A program made the position numbers and the translations under genes. This document shows positions 13,839-21,663 of a stretch of DNA of 22,130 nucleotides, one piece after another. The notes beneath the pieces were generated by a model that worked only from the letters and a program-made list of their open reading frames with translations, was not told the origin of the DNA and made no database searches. Source of the DNA: Thermohalobaculum sp964467005 (GTDB lineage: Bacteria > Pseudomonadota > Alphaproteobacteria > Rhodobacterales > Rhodobacteraceae); the NCBI GenBank assembly GCA_964467005.1, contig CAYXPI010000049.1:1-22130 (forward strand). The letters run 5' to 3'. The stretch's first letter is position 1; each line of letters starts with the position of its first letter.

Positions 13839-14291
13839 TCAGCGGGCGAGGACCCGCTCCGCCTGGCCGAGCGCCTCGCGGCACTGGGGCGAGGCCTGGG
13901 CCCGGCGCTCCTTGAGGCAGGCGGCCACGCGGCCCTCGCCGGGGGTCACGTCGAGGCAGAGGCGCCGCTGGTCGGCGTAGCAGGCGAGATAGGCGCCGCG
14001 GATCGCGCTCATCTCGGTCACGCGGTCGGCGCAGACCGGGGCGATGCGCGCCCGGTTGGCCTCGAGGCAGGCGAGGACGCGGCCGCCGCCGGGGGCGACC
14101 TCGCTGCAATGGCGGGCGGCGTCCACCCGGCAGGCCCGGGCGGTGGCGCGGAGCCGCTCGCGCGGGGCCTCGAGCAGGGCGGCGGCATGGCCTGGCGCGG
14201 GTTGGGGGAGCGACTGGGACTGGGCGCCGGACGGGGCCGCGACGGCCAGAACCAGGGCGACGGCGGCGGGGAGGAGGGCGAGCCGGGCCAT
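13839..14291 (-). CDS. Secreted Cys-rich repeat (GLG1-type) protein
   Basis: A 150-aa protein with a signal peptide (residues 1-23, cleavage near SGA-QS). The mature part has eight cysteines at 54, 62, 75, 87 and 104, 112, 125, 137. The spacing (8, 13, 12) is identical in both sets, offset by 50 residues, so it is two copies of the Cys-rich GLG1-like repeat. Each copy also has the Gly-rich PGxGRVxACL core. The cysteines probably form intramolecular disulfides in the periplasm or outside. Function is unknown. It follows the Ser/Gly-rich secreted gene by 4 bp and is divergent from the two-component genes, which may control it. Confidence 0.86.
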   Translation of the reverse strand: MARLALLPAAVALVLAVAAPSGAQSQSLPQPAPGHAAALLEAPRERLRATARACRVDAARHCSEVAPGGGRVLACLEANRARIAPVCADRVTEMSAIRGAYLACYADQRRLCLDVTPGEGRVAACLKERRAQASPQCREALGQAERVLAR

Positions 14292-14295
14292 GGGC

Positions 14296-14795
14296 TCAGT
14301 TCCGCCGGAGCGTGGTGGTGCGGCTCCAGCTCTGCCCGCCGGCGCCGGTCACGTCGCGGGTGCGGGTGCAGCTGCCGCCGGCGCAGGTGGTGGAGCCTCG
14401 GCCGGTGGCGGTGGCGCCGTTCGGCCGGGTGCGGCTCCAGCTCGAGCTGCAGCTGCCGCCGGAGCAGCGGCCGCTGCCCTCGGCGCTCCAGGCGCCGCCG
14501 CGCGGCCCGGTCGCGTCGGAGCGCCAGCTCCAGCCCTGGGCCGAGGCCGGGGCCGTGAGCAGCGTTGCGAGCAGGACGGCGAGCGCGCCGCTGCCAATGC
14601 CGGTGCCAATGCCGGTGCCGGTGCCNNNNNNNNNNNNNNNNNNNNNNNNNNNNNNNNNNNNNNNNNNNNNNNNNNNNNNNNNNNNNNNNNNNNNNNNNNN
14701 NNNNNNNNNNNNNNNNNNNNNNNNNTGCCAATGCCGGTGCCAATGCCGGTGCCGGTGCCGACGCCGATGCGGATGGCCGGTGTGGTCGGGGTCAT
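14296..14795 (-). CDS. Small secreted Gly/Ser/Thr/Cys-rich protein, interrupted by assembly gap
   Basis: The ATG at 14793-14795 (GGAGAG upstream) starts MTPTTPAIRIGV and runs into a Gly-Thr/Gly-Ile repeat that meets the run of N. Beyond the gap the frame resumes with the same repeat, then SGALAVLLATLLTAPASA and a mature domain to TGA 14296-14298. With the nominal 100-N gap the two halves are out of phase. If the identical 34-bp flanks are treated as one copy, a single 121-aa frame results with a convincing signal peptide (cleavage after about residue 41). The mature domain is low-complexity, with two CxGGSC motifs and repeated WSRT/TxTG elements. No enzyme motif is seen. Probably co-transcribed with the Cys-rich repeat gene 4 bp downstream. 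Confidence 0.65.
14592..14625. repeat. 34-bp gap-flanking repeat, left copy
   Basis: Built from TGCCAA/TGCCGG hexamers and ending exactly at the first N. Identical, base for base, to 14726-14759. On the minus strand it encodes alternating Gly-Thr and Gly-Ile. Confidence 0.9.
14626..14725. other. Assembly gap of 100 N
   Basis: Exactly 100 undetermined bases, the conventional length for a gap of unknown size. It falls inside a hexamer-rich repeat, with identical 34-bp sequence on both sides, so the true missing length may be zero or a longer run of repeats. Confidence 0.98.
14726..14759. repeat. 34-bp gap-flanking repeat, right copy
   Basis: Same sequence as 14592-14625, beginning immediately after the last N. 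It continues into unique coding sequence at 14760. Confidence 0.9.
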
Positions 14796-14885
14796 GGGTC
14801 TCTCCATCGGTCGATGCCCGCGAGGCGAGCGATGGGGCGATCCTCGCCCGCGCCCGTTGCAGGCGTGTTGCCGGACGCCCAAAAT

Positions 14886-14903
14886 TTGTAACGAAAGGTA
14901 AAG
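14886..14903. promoter_or_regulatory. Candidate direct-repeat operator (GTAA, 10-bp period)
   Basis: The only AT-rich patch in the divergent 160-bp interval holds TTGTAAC and AGGTAAA, with GTAA at 14888-14891 and 14898-14901. OmpR-type regulators bind direct repeats with one helical turn spacing, and one is encoded 50 bp away. Proposed from position and pattern only. Confidence 0.35.
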
Positions 14904-14955
14904 CCGGCGGAGGCCCGCTCGCCCGCGGGGCGCGGGCTCTGCTAGCTTCACGCCC

Positions 14956-15726
14956 ATGACCGAGCGGCCGCACACCATCCTGATCGTCGAGGACGACCCG
15001 GAGATCCGGGCGCTCACCCGCGACTATCTCGAGCGCCAGGGGTTCCGCGCCGAGGTGGCCGCGGGCGGGGCCGCGCTCGACACGCGCCTCGCCGCGGGGC
15101 CGGAGCCCGACCTCCTGGTGCTCGATCTCATGCTGCCGGGCGAGGACGGGCTCTCGATCTGCCGGCGGATCCGGGCGCGCTCGCGCCTGCCGGTGCTCAT
15201 CCTCACCGCGCGCGGGGAGGAGGTGGACCGGATCGTGGGCCTCGAGCTCGGCGCCGACGATTACATGGCCAAGCCCTTCAACCCGCGCGAGCTGGTGGCG
15301 CGGATCCGGGCGATCCTCCGCCGGGCCGAGGCGCCGCCGGACAAGCCCGCGCGGGCGCTCATGGTGGGGCGCTTCCGGGTGGATCTCGCGGCGCGCCAGG
15401 TGACGGGGCCGGAGGGGCCGGTGACGCTCACGGGCGCGGAGTTCGATCTCCTGGCCTGCTTTCTCGCGCGGCCGGGGCGGGTGCTCTCCCGCGAGCGGCT
15501 GATGGACTGGACCCGAGGGCGTGAGGCGGGGCCCTACGACCGGACGATCGACGTGCAGGTGAGCCGGCTCCGGAAAAAGCTCGAGGGGGAGGGCGAGGCG
15601 CTGATCGCGACGGTGCGGAGCGCGGGCTATGTGCTGCGCGCGCCCGTCCAGCCTGCGGAGAATGGCGGGGGCGGCGCGGCGGCGGAGGCCCCGCCCACCC
15701 GGGCCGACGACGGCGCGGACCCGTGA
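14956..15726 (+). CDS. OmpR/PhoB-type response regulator
   Basis: A 256-aa protein. The receiver domain (residues 7-122) has the acidic pair D13/D14, phospho-acceptor D57 (LLVLDLMLPGEDG), T84 and K106 (MAKPFN), all intact. The winged-helix DNA-binding domain (about 133-228) has the TGAEFDLLACFL and RTIDVQVSRLRKKLE signatures. A 25-residue Gly/Ala/Asp-rich tail after 230 is extra to the family. No clear Shine-Dalgarno precedes the ATG. The stop overlaps the GTG start of the histidine kinase (GTGA), so they form a coupled pair. Likely target: the divergent secreted-protein operon and itself, through the AT-rich repeat at 14886. Confidence 0.94.
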   Translation: MTERPHTILIVEDDPEIRALTRDYLERQGFRAEVAAGGAALDTRLAAGPEPDLLVLDLMLPGEDGLSICRRIRARSRLPVLILTARGEEVDRIVGLELGADDYMAKPFNPRELVARIRAILRRAEAPPDKPARALMVGRFRVDLAARQVTGPEGPVTLTGAEFDLLACFLARPGRVLSRERLMDWTRGREAGPYDRTIDVQVSRLRKKLEGEGEALIATVRSAGYVLRAPVQPAENGGGGAAAEAPPTRADDGADP

Positions 15727-17117
15727 GGGAGCGCCCCCCATCGGCCTCCGCCGCCGCGCCGCCCGCGGCCGCGCCGGGCCAGGGCCTCCGCCGGGTGCTC
15801 GGGCGGCTGGGGCTTCTCGGCCGTCTGGTGGCGATCCTCTTTCTCTGCCTTCTGTCCCTCGCGGCGGTGGGGGTCGGGCTCTCCTACGCGGCGCGGGAGC
15901 GGGGGCTCGCCGAGGGGCGCATTGCGCTGCCCGAGCAGCTGGCGGCGGTCGTTGCCCTCCTCGACCGGGCGCCCGCCGACCTCGCGCCGGCCGTGGCCCG
16001 CGCGGTCGGCACCCCGGAGTTCGCCCTCCGCCTCCGCCCCGAGATGCCGGCCGCGGTGCCCGGCGCGCGGCGCATGCCCGCGGCGGAGTGGGTGTTGGCC
16101 CAGGCGCTGGAGGATCCGGACCGGGCGGTCCTCGCCCAGCGGATGCCGGCGCGGGGGCGGCTTCTGCGCTGGCTTTTGGGGCGCCGCGCGCCGGGGGTCG
16201 AGGTGGCCGTCGCCTTGGCGGACGGGCGGGCGGCCGTCTTCACCGTCAGCCGGATCGGGGCGCAGCGGCTCTTCGGCGTGCCCGTGGGGTTCTGGATCGG
16301 CGCGGTGGGCTGCCTCTTTGCCGCCCTCGCCACCTGGGCCATCGCGCGGGAGGCGCGCCCGCTCCGCCGGCTCGGCGAGAGCCTCGCCGCCTTCGGGGCG
16401 GATGGCCGCCCCCGCCCGGTGCCGAGCCGCGGCGCGCCCGAGATCCGGCGCCTCATCCAGGCGGTGAACGCCATGCAGGCGCGGATCGCCGGCCTTCTGC
16501 AGGGGCGCACGGTCCTCCTCGGCGCCGTCGGCCACGACCTCAAGACCTTCATCACGCGCCTGCGCCTGCGCATCGAGGACATCGAGGATCCCGCCCGCCG
16601 GGCCCGGGCCGAGGCCGATCTCGAGGCCATGACACGGCTTGTCGACGACGCGCTGGCCGTGGCCCGTGGGGCCGAAGCGGCGCGGCGCGCGCGGATCGAC
16701 CTCCGGAGCCTGGCCGAGGAGGAGCTGGCGGCGCGTGCGGGCGCGGCTCTGCGGCTGCACACCGAGGGGCCGGTGCCTGTGTTGGGCGAGGCGGTGGCGC
16801 TCCGGCGGATGCTCTCGAACCTCCTCGACAACGCGCTCCGCTACGGCACGCGGGCCGAGATCCGGCTGAGCGCCGGGGAGGCGGCCGAGCTCGTGGTGGA
16901 CGATGATGGCCCCGGCATCCCCGAGGAGAGCCGGGAGGCGGTGTTCGAGCCCTTCCTGCGCCTGGAAGCTTCGCGGTCGCGGGAGACGGGGGGAAGCGGC
17001 CTCGGCCTCGCCATCGTCCGCCAGATCGTCGAGGCCCATGGCGGCACGGTCGCCGTGGGCGAGAGCCCGCTGGGCGGGGCGGCGCTCGTGGTGCGGCTGC
17101 CGCTCGCCGAGGGCTAG
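15723..17117 (+). CDS. Sensor histidine kinase with HAMP domain
   Basis: A 464-aa EnvZ-like membrane kinase starting at GTG 15723, overlapping the response-regulator stop. A Pro/Ala-rich N-terminus precedes TM1 (about 33-53). A periplasmic domain (about 55-186) is followed by TM2 (about 187-207), then HAMP (to about 258) and HisKA with H271. The H-box reads GHDLKTFITRLRLR, with Phe where most kinases have Pro. The ATPase domain has N370 (LSNLLDNALRYG), DDGPGIP (394-400) and GGSGLGLA (423-430), so catalysis should be intact. The signal sensed is unknown. The stop codon TAG shares the palindrome CTAG with the stop of the convergent pgi gene. Confidence 0.93.
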   Translation: MRERPPSASAAAPPAAAPGQGLRRVLGRLGLLGRLVAILFLCLLSLAAVGVGLSYAARERGLAEGRIALPEQLAAVVALLDRAPADLAPAVARAVGTPEFALRLRPEMPAAVPGARRMPAAEWVLAQALEDPDRAVLAQRMPARGRLLRWLLGRRAPGVEVAVALADGRAAVFTVSRIGAQRLFGVPVGFWIGAVGCLFAALATWAIAREARPLRRLGESLAAFGADGRPRPVPSRGAPEIRRLIQAVNAMQARIAGLLQGRTVLLGAVGHDLKTFITRLRLRIEDIEDPARRARAEADLEAMTRLVDDALAVARGAEAARRARIDLRSLAEEELAARAGAALRLHTEGPVPVLGEAVALRRMLSNLLDNALRYGTRAEIRLSAGEAAELVVDDDGPGIPEESREAVFEPFLRLEASRSRETGGSGLGLAIVRQIVEAHGGTVAVGESPLGGAALVVRLPLAEG

Positions 17118-18727
17118 CCCGCGCGGAGGCGACGGATCTCGGCGAGCATGGCGACCGTGGCGGGGTCCAGCCCCGCGGGCTCCGCGCCCTCCACGATCGG
17201 GAGGAGCGCCTGGGCGAGTTCCTTGCCGAGCTCCACCCCCCACTGGTCGAAGGCGTTGATCCCCCAGATCGCGGCCTGCACGAACACCCGGTGCTCGAAG
17301 AGCGCCACCAGCGCGCCGAGCGCCCGCGGCTCGAGCCGGCGCATGAGGAGGGTGGTCGAGGGCCGATCGCCGGGGAAGGTGCGGTGCGGGGCGAGCCGGT
17401 CGATCTCGGCGGCTTCCATCCCCTTGGCGGCCATCATCGCACGGGCCTCCGCCTCCGTGCGCCCGAGCGCCAGCGCGCGGGCCTGGGCGAGGCCGTTGGC
17501 CGTGAGCGCCGCGTGGTGCTCCGGCCGCTCCGCCCCGGGCCCGGAGGGCTCGGCGGCCAGGATGAAGTCCACGGGGATGCGCTCCGTCCCCTGGTGGAGG
17601 AGCTGGAAGAAGGAGTGCTGCGCGTTCGTCCCCGGCTCGCCCCAGATCACCGGGGAGGTGGGGCGCGCCACCGGCGTTCCCTCGGCCGTCACGCGCTTGC
17701 CGTTCGACTCCATCTCGAGCTGTTGGACATAGGCCGGGAAGCGCTCCAGCCGCTGGTCGTAAGGGATGAGGGCGACGGAGCTGGCGCCCATGGCGCGGCG
17801 CCACACCCCGAGGAGCCCGAAGAGAAGGGGCGCGTTGGTGGCATCGAGCGGGCCCTCGCGGAAGGCGCGGTCCACCTCCGCCGCCCCGGCCAGAAACGCC
17901 TCGAACCGCGCCGCGCCCAAGCCGATGGCGAGGGAGAGCCCGACGCTCGACCACACCGAGTAGCGCCCGCCGACCCAGTCCCAAAACCCGAAGACGCGCG
18001 CCGCCTCGATGCCGAAGCCCGCGCAGGCCTCGAGATTGGTGGAGACCGCGGCCATCTGGCGCCCGGCGGCCTCCGCGCCCACCGCGGCCTCGAGCCAGGC
18101 CCGGGCGGTGCGCGCGTTCATCATCGTCTCTTGCGTCGTGAAGCTCTTGGAGACGACGACGAGGAGGGTGCGCGCGGGGTCGAGGTCCGCCAGCGTGTCG
18201 GCCAGATGCGCGCCGTCGACATTCGAGACGAAGTGGAGCCGAGGCCCGTCCGCATGGGGCGAGAGCGCGCGGGCCGCCATCGCCGGGCCGAGATCCGAGC
18301 CGCCGATGCCGATGTTGACGACGTCGCGGACCGGGCCGCCGGCGGCGCCATGCTCGCCCGAGCGCACGGCCTCCGCGAAGGCGAGCATTCGCGCGCGTGT
18401 GCCGGCCACATCGGCGCCCTCGGGGGGCGCCGCCCCGCCGCGGAGCGCCATGTGGAGCGCGGCCCGCCCCTCGGTCACGTTCACGGGCGCACCGGCGAAG
18501 AAGGCGTCGCGCTGGGCTTCGAGCCCCGACGCCCGCGCCAGATCGAGGAGGGCGGAGAGCGCCGCGCCATCGAGCGCCTCGAACCGGAAGCTGAGATGCA
18601 AGGGGCCGACATCCACCGCCAGGCCCGGCCCCGCGGCCACCAGATCCCGGAGCGCAGCCGCCTTCAGCCGCGCCGCCTCCGCGTCCACCCGGGCCCAGGC
18701 CTCCTCGAGCGCCACCGGTCGGTCCAT
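17114..18727 (-). CDS. pgi: Glucose-6-phosphate isomerase
   Basis: A 537-aa enzyme that interconverts glucose-6-phosphate and fructose-6-phosphate. Family signatures are present: NIGIGGSDLGPAM (138-150), VGGRYSVWSSVG (252-263) and GINAFDQWGVELGK (489-502). The catalytic residues equivalent to E. coli E355, H386 and K514 are E340 (MESNGK), H371 (GTNAQHSF) and K502. The length is close to the usual 540-550. The start at 18725-18727 has a strong GAGGGAGGGG upstream. It follows phnX by 66 bp with a hairpin in the gap, so it may have its own promoter. It ends on the same CTAG as the histidine kinase. Confidence 0.97.
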   Translation of the reverse strand: MDRPVALEEAWARVDAEAARLKAAALRDLVAAGPGLAVDVGPLHLSFRFEALDGAALSALLDLARASGLEAQRDAFFAGAPVNVTEGRAALHMALRGGAAPPEGADVAGTRARMLAFAEAVRSGEHGAAGGPVRDVVNIGIGGSDLGPAMAARALSPHADGPRLHFVSNVDGAHLADTLADLDPARTLLVVVSKSFTTQETMMNARTARAWLEAAVGAEAAGRQMAAVSTNLEACAGFGIEAARVFGFWDWVGGRYSVWSSVGLSLAIGLGAARFEAFLAGAAEVDRAFREGPLDATNAPLLFGLLGVWRRAMGASSVALIPYDQRLERFPAYVQQLEMESNGKRVTAEGTPVARPTSPVIWGEPGTNAQHSFFQLLHQGTERIPVDFILAAEPSGPGAERPEHHAALTANGLAQARALALGRTEAEARAMMAAKGMEAAEIDRLAPHRTFPGDRPSTTLLMRRLEPRALGALVALFEHRVFVQAAIWGINAFDQWGVELGKELAQALLPIVEGAEPAGLDPATVAMLAEIRRLRAG

Positions 18728-18748
18728 CGGCTCCCCTCCCTCGCCGTT

Positions 18749-18779
18749 CCCGGGCGGTGATACCCGATCCCGCCCCGGG
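18749..18779 (-). terminator. GC-rich hairpin between phnX and pgi
   Basis: CCCGGGCGG (18749-18757) pairs with CCGCCCCGGG (18770-18779) with one bulged base and a 12-nt loop. There is no U-run in the leftward direction. It could attenuate or terminate transcription leaving phnX, or be a leader structure of pgi. Confidence 0.35.
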
Positions 18780-18793
18780 CCGGAAGCGCCCGG

Positions 18794-19585
18794 TCAGGCC
18801 TCCTCGGAGAGCCGCCGGACGAGCGCAGGGAGATCCGCCACCGTGTCGATGATGTGGTCCGCCCCGGCCCCCGCGAGGCGCCCCGCGGCCACGGCGCGGA
18901 GGGCGGCGACCTCGCGCGCCGGGCGTGCCGCCAGCTCCTCCGGCGTGAGGCCCACCGAGTTGCCCGAGAGCGCGACGCCCACGGTGAGGCAGCCCGCGGA
19001 GACGCCCTCCGAAATCCCGGGTTCGGTGTCGTCCACCTTGATCACGGCCGAGGCGGGCGCGACCTGGAGGTCCACAAAGCACTTGTACATGCCGAGCGGC
19101 CCGGGCCGGCCCTCCGGCAGATCGTCCGAGCAGACGAGATTGTCCGGCGCGTAGCCTTGGGCGGCGGCGACGGGGAGCACCCGCTCCATGATCGCGCGGG
19201 TGTAGCCGGTGGTCGACCCGATCTTGAGCCCGAGGGCGCGGAGCTCCGCCACCGCCTCGGCCGCCCCGGGCACGAGGGTGGCCCGCTCCGCCGCCACCGC
19301 CGCCGTCATCGGCACGAAGACGTTGTAGATCCGGTCCACCGCAGCCGCATCCGGCGGGCTCCCTTGCGCGGCCTCCCACTGGGCCGCGAGATGGGGCATG
19401 GCGAGCATCGCCTGGATGTGGGCCCGCTTCGGCGCGCCCATCGGCGCCCGCGCATCGGCCACGCTGGCCTCGACGCCGAACTCGGCCAAGGCCTTCAGGA
19501 ACGCCTCCACGGGCGCGACCGAGCCGAAATCGACCATCGTGCCCGCCCAGTCGAACACCACCGCCTTGAAGGCCGTCCCCGCCAT
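18794..19585 (-). CDS. phnX: Phosphonoacetaldehyde hydrolase (phosphonatase)
   Basis: A 263-aa HAD-superfamily enzyme that cleaves the C-P bond of phosphonoacetaldehyde to acetaldehyde and phosphate. Nucleophile D12 lies in FDWAGTMVD, and M49/K53 lie in the cap (APMGAPKRAH); K53 matches the Schiff-base lysine number of the Bacillus cereus enzyme. STTGY is motif II, and KVDDTEPGI carries the Mg-binding aspartates. Length is normal. It begins 6 bp after the dppF-like gene and should be in the same transcript. No phnW (2-aminoethylphosphonate transaminase) lies within the window, so the source of phosphonoacetaldehyde is not shown here. Confidence 0.94.
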   Translation of the reverse strand: MAGTAFKAVVFDWAGTMVDFGSVAPVEAFLKALAEFGVEASVADARAPMGAPKRAHIQAMLAMPHLAAQWEAAQGSPPDAAAVDRIYNVFVPMTAAVAAERATLVPGAAEAVAELRALGLKIGSTTGYTRAIMERVLPVAAAQGYAPDNLVCSDDLPEGRPGPLGMYKCFVDLQVAPASAVIKVDDTEPGISEGVSAGCLTVGVALSGNSVGLTPEELAARPAREVAALRAVAAGRLAGAGADHIIDTVADLPALVRRLSEEA

Positions 19586-19591
19586 GGCGTC

Positions 19592-20614
19592 TCAGCCCGG
19601 GCCGGGCCGGGAGAAGTCGAACTCCTCGGCGAAATGGCAGGCGACGAAATGCTCCTCCGCCACCTCGCGCCAGGCCGGCACCTCGGCGGCGCAGCGCGCC
19701 TGCGCGTGGGGGCAGCGGGTGTGGAACCGGCAGCCCGAGGGCGCGGCCAGCGGGTTCGGGATCTCGCCCGTGAGGCGGATGGGCTCGAACTCGGCATCCG
19801 GGTCCGCCTGCGGGATCGCCGAGAGGAGGGCGTGGGTGTAAGGATGCCGCGGTGTGAAAAAGAGCTTCTCCGTCGGCGCGTACTCCACGAACTTGCCCAC
19901 ATAGAGCACCGCCACCCGGTGGGACATCTGCGCGACCACCGAGAGGTCGTGCGCGATGAACAGGAAAGCGACGCCCATCTCCTCCTGCAGATCCTTGAGG
20001 AGGTTCACGATCTCCGCCTGAATCGAGACGTCGAGGGCGGAGACGGACTCGTCGCACACCACGAAATCGGGCCGCGAGACGAGGGCGCGCGCGATGCAGA
20101 TGCGCTGGCGCTGCCCGCCGGAGAAGGCGTGAGGGAAGCGGCGGAGATGCTCGAGATTGAGCTTGCAGCGCCCCGCGATCTCACGCACCCGGGTGTCGAT
20201 CGCCTCCCGGTCGGTCATCAGCCCCGAGGCGATGAGCGGCTCGGCGATGATGTCGCGCACCGTCATCCGGGGGTTGAGGGAGGAGTAGGGGTCCTGGAAG
20301 ACGAGGCTCATGCGCGGGCGGAAGAGCCGGAGCGCCTCGCCCTCGAGCCTGTGGAGCGCCACGGCCTCCTCGCCCGTGTGGTAGGTGACGGTGCCCTCGG
20401 TGGGGTCGATGGCGCGCAGGATCGCCCGGCCGATCGTGGTCTTGCCCGAGCCCGACTCGCCGACGAGCCCGACGGTTTCGCCCCGCTTGATGTCGAAGGA
20501 GACGTCGTCGACCGCGCGGAGCTCGATCACATCCGTGCGGAAGAGCGACTTCCGGGCGATGGGAAAGCGCACCTCGAGGTTCTTCACCTCGATCAGCGTG
20601 TCGGCGTCGGTCAT
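19592..20614 (-). CDS. Peptide-type ABC transporter ATPase (DppF/OppF-like)
   Basis: A 340-aa ATPase. Walker A GESGSGKTT is at 52-60, the Q-loop is Q107 (VFQDPYSSLNP), the signature is FSGGQRQR (164-171), and Walker B ends in D188/E189, followed by the SALD D-loop and an AHD H-loop. The C-terminus has the oligopeptide-type domain with CRFHTRCPHAQARC, the Cys pattern of this subfamily. It pairs with the DppD-like ATPase to power the permease encoded at the right edge. The ATG overlaps the upstream stop (ATGA). Substrate may be a peptide, but phnX directly downstream raises the possibility of a phosphonate-containing solute. Confidence 0.93.
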   Translation of the reverse strand: MTDADTLIEVKNLEVRFPIARKSLFRTDVIELRAVDDVSFDIKRGETVGLVGESGSGKTTIGRAILRAIDPTEGTVTYHTGEEAVALHRLEGEALRLFRPRMSLVFQDPYSSLNPRMTVRDIIAEPLIASGLMTDREAIDTRVREIAGRCKLNLEHLRRFPHAFSGGQRQRICIARALVSRPDFVVCDESVSALDVSIQAEIVNLLKDLQEEMGVAFLFIAHDLSVVAQMSHRVAVLYVGKFVEYAPTEKLFFTPRHPYTHALLSAIPQADPDAEFEPIRLTGEIPNPLAAPSGCRFHTRCPHAQARCAAEVPAWREVAEEHFVACHFAEEFDFSRPGPG

Positions 20615-21663
20615 GCGGCGCGGCCCTCCTCGTCGTGCAGCCAGCAGCGCACCGCCCGGCCGGGCGCGGGCGCAACCTCCCGCGCCGCGCGGGTGTCGCA
20701 GAGGCCGGGGATCGCCTCGGCGCAGCGGGTGTGGAAGGGGCAGCCCGGGGGCCGGGCATGGGGGCTCGGGATGTCGCCCGGCACCGGGGAGAGCCGGGCG
20801 GTCAGCCGCTCGAGCGAGGGGATCGCGTGGAGGAGCCCGCGGGTGTAGGGGTGCTGGGGGCTGCGGATCACCTCGCGCGTCGGGCCCCGCTCCACGATCG
20901 TGCCGAGATACATCACCGCCACCTCGTCGGCGATCTGCGCGATCACGCCGAGATCGTGGGTGATGAAGATCATGCCCATGCCGAGATCGGCCTGGAGCCC
21001 CCGCATGAGGTCGAGCACCTGGGCCTGGATCGTGACGTCGAGCGCCGTCGTCGGTTCGTCGGCGATCAGAAGCTGCGGGCCCATCGAGAGGGTGAGCGCG
21101 ATCATCGCCCGCTGGCGCATGCCGCCCGAGAGCTCGAAGGCGTATTGGTCGATCCGGCCGCGGGGGTTGGAGATGCCCACCTTGTCGAGCATCTCCACGG
21201 CGTAGTCGCGGGCCTCGCGCTTGGCCATGCGTTTGTGGAGGCGGATGGCCTCCATCATCTGGTTGCCGATCGTGTAGACCGGCGAGAAGGACGCCATGGG
21301 CTCCTGGAAGATCATGCCGATCTCGCCGCCCCGGAGAGCGCGCACCTCGCGGCCCTTGGGGTCGAGCGCCTCGATCTTCACGTCGCGCCCGTCCTTCGCG
21401 CGGTAGGTCATGCGCGTCTCCGCGCCGAGGGAGGCCGTGCCGGGCAAAAGGCGCATGAGCGCTTTTGTGGAGATCGACTTGCCCGAGCCCGACTCGCCCA
21501 CGAGGCCGAGGGTGCGGCCCGTGTCCACCGAGAAGCTGACGCCCTGCACCGGCGTGATCGGTCCCTCGTCGGTGCGGAAGGAGATGGAGAGGCCCTCCAC
21601 CGTCAGCATCCGCTCCCTGGCGTTGGGCAGGCGGGTGGCCGCCTCCGGCTCGGGTTGGTCCAT
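20611..21663 (-). CDS. Peptide-type ABC transporter ATPase (DppD/OppD-like)
   Basis: A 350-aa ATPase read from the ATG at 21661-21663, which overlaps the permease stop by one base (TGATG); a second in-frame ATG at residue 19 is possible. Walker A GESGSGKS is at 56-63, Q120 in the Q-loop, signature LSGGMRQR at 178-185, Walker B ending D202/E203, H-loop FITHD. The C-terminal oligopeptide domain has CPFHTRC near residue 310. It is the partner of the DppF-like ATPase; the two are coupled by a 4-bp overlap. Confidence 0.93.
   Translation of the reverse strand: MDQPEPEAATRLPNARERMLTVEGLSISFRTDEGPITPVQGVSFSVDTGRTLGLVGESGSGKSISTKALMRLLPGTASLGAETRMTYRAKDGRDVKIEALDPKGREVRALRGGEIGMIFQEPMASFSPVYTIGNQMMEAIRLHKRMAKREARDYAVEMLDKVGISNPRGRIDQYAFELSGGMRQRAMIALTLSMGPQLLIADEPTTALDVTIQAQVLDLMRGLQADLGMGMIFITHDLGVIAQIADEVAVMYLGTIVERGPTREVIRSPQHPYTRGLLHAIPSLERLTARLSPVPGDIPSPHARPPGCPFHTRCAEAIPGLCDTRAAREVAPAPGRAVRCWLHDEEGRAA

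Noticed and set aside
14592..14759. CRISPR-like or mobile-element interpretation of the identical 34-bp sequences
   Set aside because: Only two copies, made of simple hexamers, separated solely by N; no spacer is known and no cas or transposase genes are nearby. An assembly or VNTR explanation is simpler.
15627..20057. A very long open frame on the minus strand spanning the two-component genes, pgi and phnX
   Set aside because: It runs antisense to the kinase and out of phase with pgi and phnX, all of which have intact catalytic motifs. Its composition is low-complexity Arg/Gly/Ala/Pro, an expected by-product of very high GC.
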